Shown: positions 38,754 through 64,000 of the stretch, in pieces
How the letters are laid out: each line of letters opens with the position of its first letter
Numbering within the stretch: position 1 is the stretch's first letter
NCBI RefSeq assembly: GCF_910592395.1
Contig: NC_088317.1
Span: 5,022,001-5,086,000 of the forward strand
DNA length: 64,000 nt
DNA from: Lineus longissimus
Lineage: Eukaryota > Nemertea > Pilidiophora > Heteronemertea > Lineidae
Direction: 5' to 3'
The notes under the pieces: generated by a model
Seen by the model: only the letters and a program-made list of their open reading frames with translations
What the model was told of the DNA's origin: nothing
Databases searched by the model: none
Position numbers and translations under genes: made by a program

Positions 38754-39792
38754 CGTCGTCCGTTAGCAGGGCACGTTTCGTAACTGTTAGAGCTATTGAG
38801 TTGAAACTTGGTACACATGTACCCTTATGTAATGACACCTGGGAGACCAAGTTTCGGTCGGATTCGTTTCATGGTTTGGCCACTAGGGGGACAAACGTTA
38901 AAAGTGAAAATATGCAATATCTCCCTTAATAGTAGTCGGGAAATTTTGAAAAAAATATGGTAGGTACTTCTAGCAAAGGTGCATCATATATCCTCCGGGT
39001 TTTTGATTTGACCTCCTTTTCAAGGTCACAGAGGTCAAATGGTGTAAATTAGCCGTTAGGATGTAACGATGGCACGTTTCTAAACTGCAATGACTATTGA
39101 TACCAAATTTGGTAAACATTTACCCCTTAGTCAGGTGATCTCAGGGACCAAAGTTTGGTCCAATATGATTCACCACTTGACCACCAGGGGGCAAAATCCA
39201 AAAACCTTAAAAATGTGATTATTCCTTAACTTCTTGCCCGATTGCCACCAATTTGATATCATGGGTACATCTAACCACCATACAGTATATGTCACACAGG
39301 TTTTTAATTTGACCTTCTTGTCAAGGTCACAGAGGTCAAATGGCGTAAATTCGCCGTCAGGCCGTAACTATGGCACGTTTCTTAACTGCAATGACTATTG
39401 ATCACAAATTAAGTACACATGTACCCCTTGGTCAGGTGATCTCAGGTACCGAAGTTTGGTGCGATCTGATTTGCCGTTTGGCCTCCAGGGAGGGGGCCAA
39501 ATCCTAAATTCTTCAAAATGCCATTATTCCTAGTAATGACTTGCCCGATTGGCACCAATTTTATATCATAGGTACATCTAATTCTAACAACCATTCAATG
39601 TGTCACCCGGGTCTTCTTTGATTTGACCTACTTTTCAAGGTCACAGAGGTCGAATGTACTGTAAATTGGCCATTTTGGGGAAATTGTAATTGCTTGGACC
39701 TACATCAAACCTAACACTACATGACACAAGACCATGCTCTTTATCCATCTTTCCTCCACATGAGGTGAGCACAATGGCCCTGGCCATTTCAT
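38630..39792. mobile_element. 1.16-kb insertion with (CGT)n and three ~300-bp internal units
   Basis: Starts GCTCACCTCTTAGCAGAGGT-GAGCT (itself a hairpin), then a (CGT)n tract at about 38675-38763. About three degenerate 300-bp units follow, each with GGCACGTTTC, a GTACACATGTACCCCTT-like word, GACCACCAGGGGGC-like words and TTTTCAAGGTCACAGAGGTC. It ends CATGAGGTGAGCACAATGGC through TTTCAT. It is flanked by TA. GCTCACCT/(CGT)n repeats of this kind are familiar from several marine invertebrate genomes. The polyarginine frames in the CGT tract are artefacts. Confidence 0.7.
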
Positions 39793-39834
39793 TATTACCT
39801 ATGTTACACACCAGTGAGCTAACAGGCACTAGAG

Positions 39835-40136
39835 GTCATGGAGACACAGAAGAGACTTGGTCATGGAGACATAGAGACATGGTCATGTACTTGGTCATGG
39901 AGACACAGAAGAGACTTGGTCATGGAGACATAGAGACATGGTCATGTACTTGGTCATGGAAACATGGAAGAGACATGGTCATATTGTGACATAGAAGAGA
40001 CATGGTCATGTACTTGGTCATGGAGACATAGAGACATGGTCATGTACTTGGTCATTGAGACACAGAAGAGACTTGGTCAAGGAGACATATGTTTTTATTA
40101 CCTATGTTACACACCAGTGAGCTAACAGGGCACTAG
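39835..40136. repeat. minisatellite, right block, with the empty-site copy
   Basis: Same GGTCATGGAGACAYAGAAGA-GACTT units as the left block, ending GGAGACATATGTTTTTATTA-CCTATGTTACACACCAGTGAGC. That junction is the uninterrupted version of the two sequences flanking the 38630-39792 insertion. Confidence 0.85.
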
Positions 40137-40197
40137 AGCGTAGGTTGTGCACAGCTTACGCAAAACGGAGGGTATATCAGTTGTGACTGGGATTGTA
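40136..40197 (+). mobile_element. MITE family 2 fragment (right end)
   Basis: GCGTAGGTTGTGCACAGCTTACGC, then ATCAGTTGTGACTGGGATTG-TA, the family 2 right terminus with two changes. It lies just before the otoferlin first coding exon. Confidence 0.65.
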
Positions 40198-40296
40198 AAA
40201 AAACTGACATTGTTAATTTCTCTATTTTGACATGTTTGAAGAGTTCATTGCGATAGTTTATTTGATGATAATTTGTTCAATTTCGTTACCTTCCAG

Positions 40297-40407
40297 GAAT
40301 TGCTGACAATGGCTTCCAAGATCCACTCACAGGAGAAACCAGTTACATAGATTGCGAAAAGACGATTTCTAATCAAAGTATTATCCAGTACACATTGAAG
40401 AACCAAG
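40297..40407 (+). other. OTOF: otoferlin 5' UTR segment
   Basis: After the acceptor TACCTTCCAG at 40287-40296, non-coding exon sequence runs up to the ATG at 40408. It contains TAG and TAA stops in the relevant frame. The acceptor implies at least one further non-coding exon upstream, not identified. Confidence 0.55.
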
Positions 40408-63674
<23,267 letters not shown>

Positions 63675-64000
63675 GTAAAGATTTGTTCATATTTCTGTCA
63701 TTCTACTTCTGTTCTCGGAATTTTTGCGATGCACACTACACAGTCTGTTTATGGTGTTTAAGTTGGCTTTCCCAGAAAGTTCTACTACAGAACCCCAGAT
63801 CTTTGTGGTCAGGGTGGTGTCCTTTGCTCAGTATTTTGAGGTGCACACTAGACAGTCAGTTTCAGGAATGATGTCGACTGTCCTAGAGACTTCAAAGGAA
63901 TCTAACCAGTAGTTTGCACTCGAAAGCCCTAAATGTTTTGTGGGTTAGCAAGATGACCTCAGGAAAGTAAGGGATGACATTCCTGGGAAAACCTATCTCA
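63675..64000. other. otoferlin intron running off the window
   Basis: Donor GTAAAG at 63675, then intron sequence to the right edge; no further exon recognised. A local duplication (TTTGCGATGCACACTACACA-GTC / TTTGAGGTGCACACTAGACA-GTC) is visible at about 63724 and 63836. Confidence 0.6.

Noticed and set aside
38555-38929. Frames with polyarginine on both strands
   Set aside because: They translate the (CGT)n microsatellite of the inserted element.

Overview
This is a window of animal nuclear DNA. It is AT-rich, intron-dense and crowded with short non-autonomous transposons and minisatellites. Introns are GT-AG, with hundreds of bases to several kb between small exons. The gene set (alkaline ceramidase 3, CFAP97D-type ciliary protein, a DUF229 protein, BRCC36, otoferlin) is bilaterian. 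The abundance of GTAGGCCTA-like words, a GCTCACCTC/(CGT)n repeat and CG-rich MITEs suggests a marine invertebrate, probably a spiralian (mollusc, nemertean, brachiopod or annelid). That taxon is inference; the genes are read directly.

Layout. 1-5.8 kb: a possible terminal exon, then repeats, including a 190-bp tandem array. 5.8-12.5 kb, minus: a complete eight-exon alkaline ceramidase (ACER3) with all five metal-site positions preserved. 12.5-14.05 kb: a shared head-to-head promoter region. 14.05-17.5 kb, plus: a four-exon CFAP97D1-like flagellar gene with an X-box-like motif upstream and a dense X-box (RFX-site) cluster 2 kb downstream. 17.5-24.6 kb: mostly non-coding, with one unexplained 80-codon ORF. 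24.6-29.0 kb, minus: a four-exon DUF229 single-pass membrane protein of the alkaline phosphatase/sulfatase fold, with a long R/Q-rich disordered insert. 30.6-33.0 kb, plus: a complete six-exon BRCC3 (BRCC36 JAMM deubiquitinase). 33-40.4 kb: repeats, possible unknown exons, and an occupied/empty insertion-site pair. 40.4 kb to the right edge, plus: the first two thirds of an otoferlin gene, C2A through C2D, running off the window.

The most interesting structures are in the otoferlin gene. Four consecutive phase 0-0 exons (48823-51185) each encode a different version of the first half of the C2B domain. This looks like a tandem exon duplication suited to mutually exclusive splicing. Further on, the 3' end of one exon together with its 5' splice site has been amplified about 25 times as a 61-bp minisatellite (59044-60640), leaving an intron filled with decoy donors.

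The repeats fall into recognisable families. Family 1 is about 180 bp, starts ACAGTAGAACCTCTC and has 15 copies or fragments. Family 2 is CG-rich with TACAGTCCAAGTCACAA ends. Family 3 has TAAAGGGGTATGCC ends, and family 4 has TTAAAGGGGACTATAGGC ends. There are also tRNA-derived SINEs with A and B boxes, a hairpin element with TCCTGAGGAAATCAGG ends, and many minisatellites with units of 21 to 190 bp.
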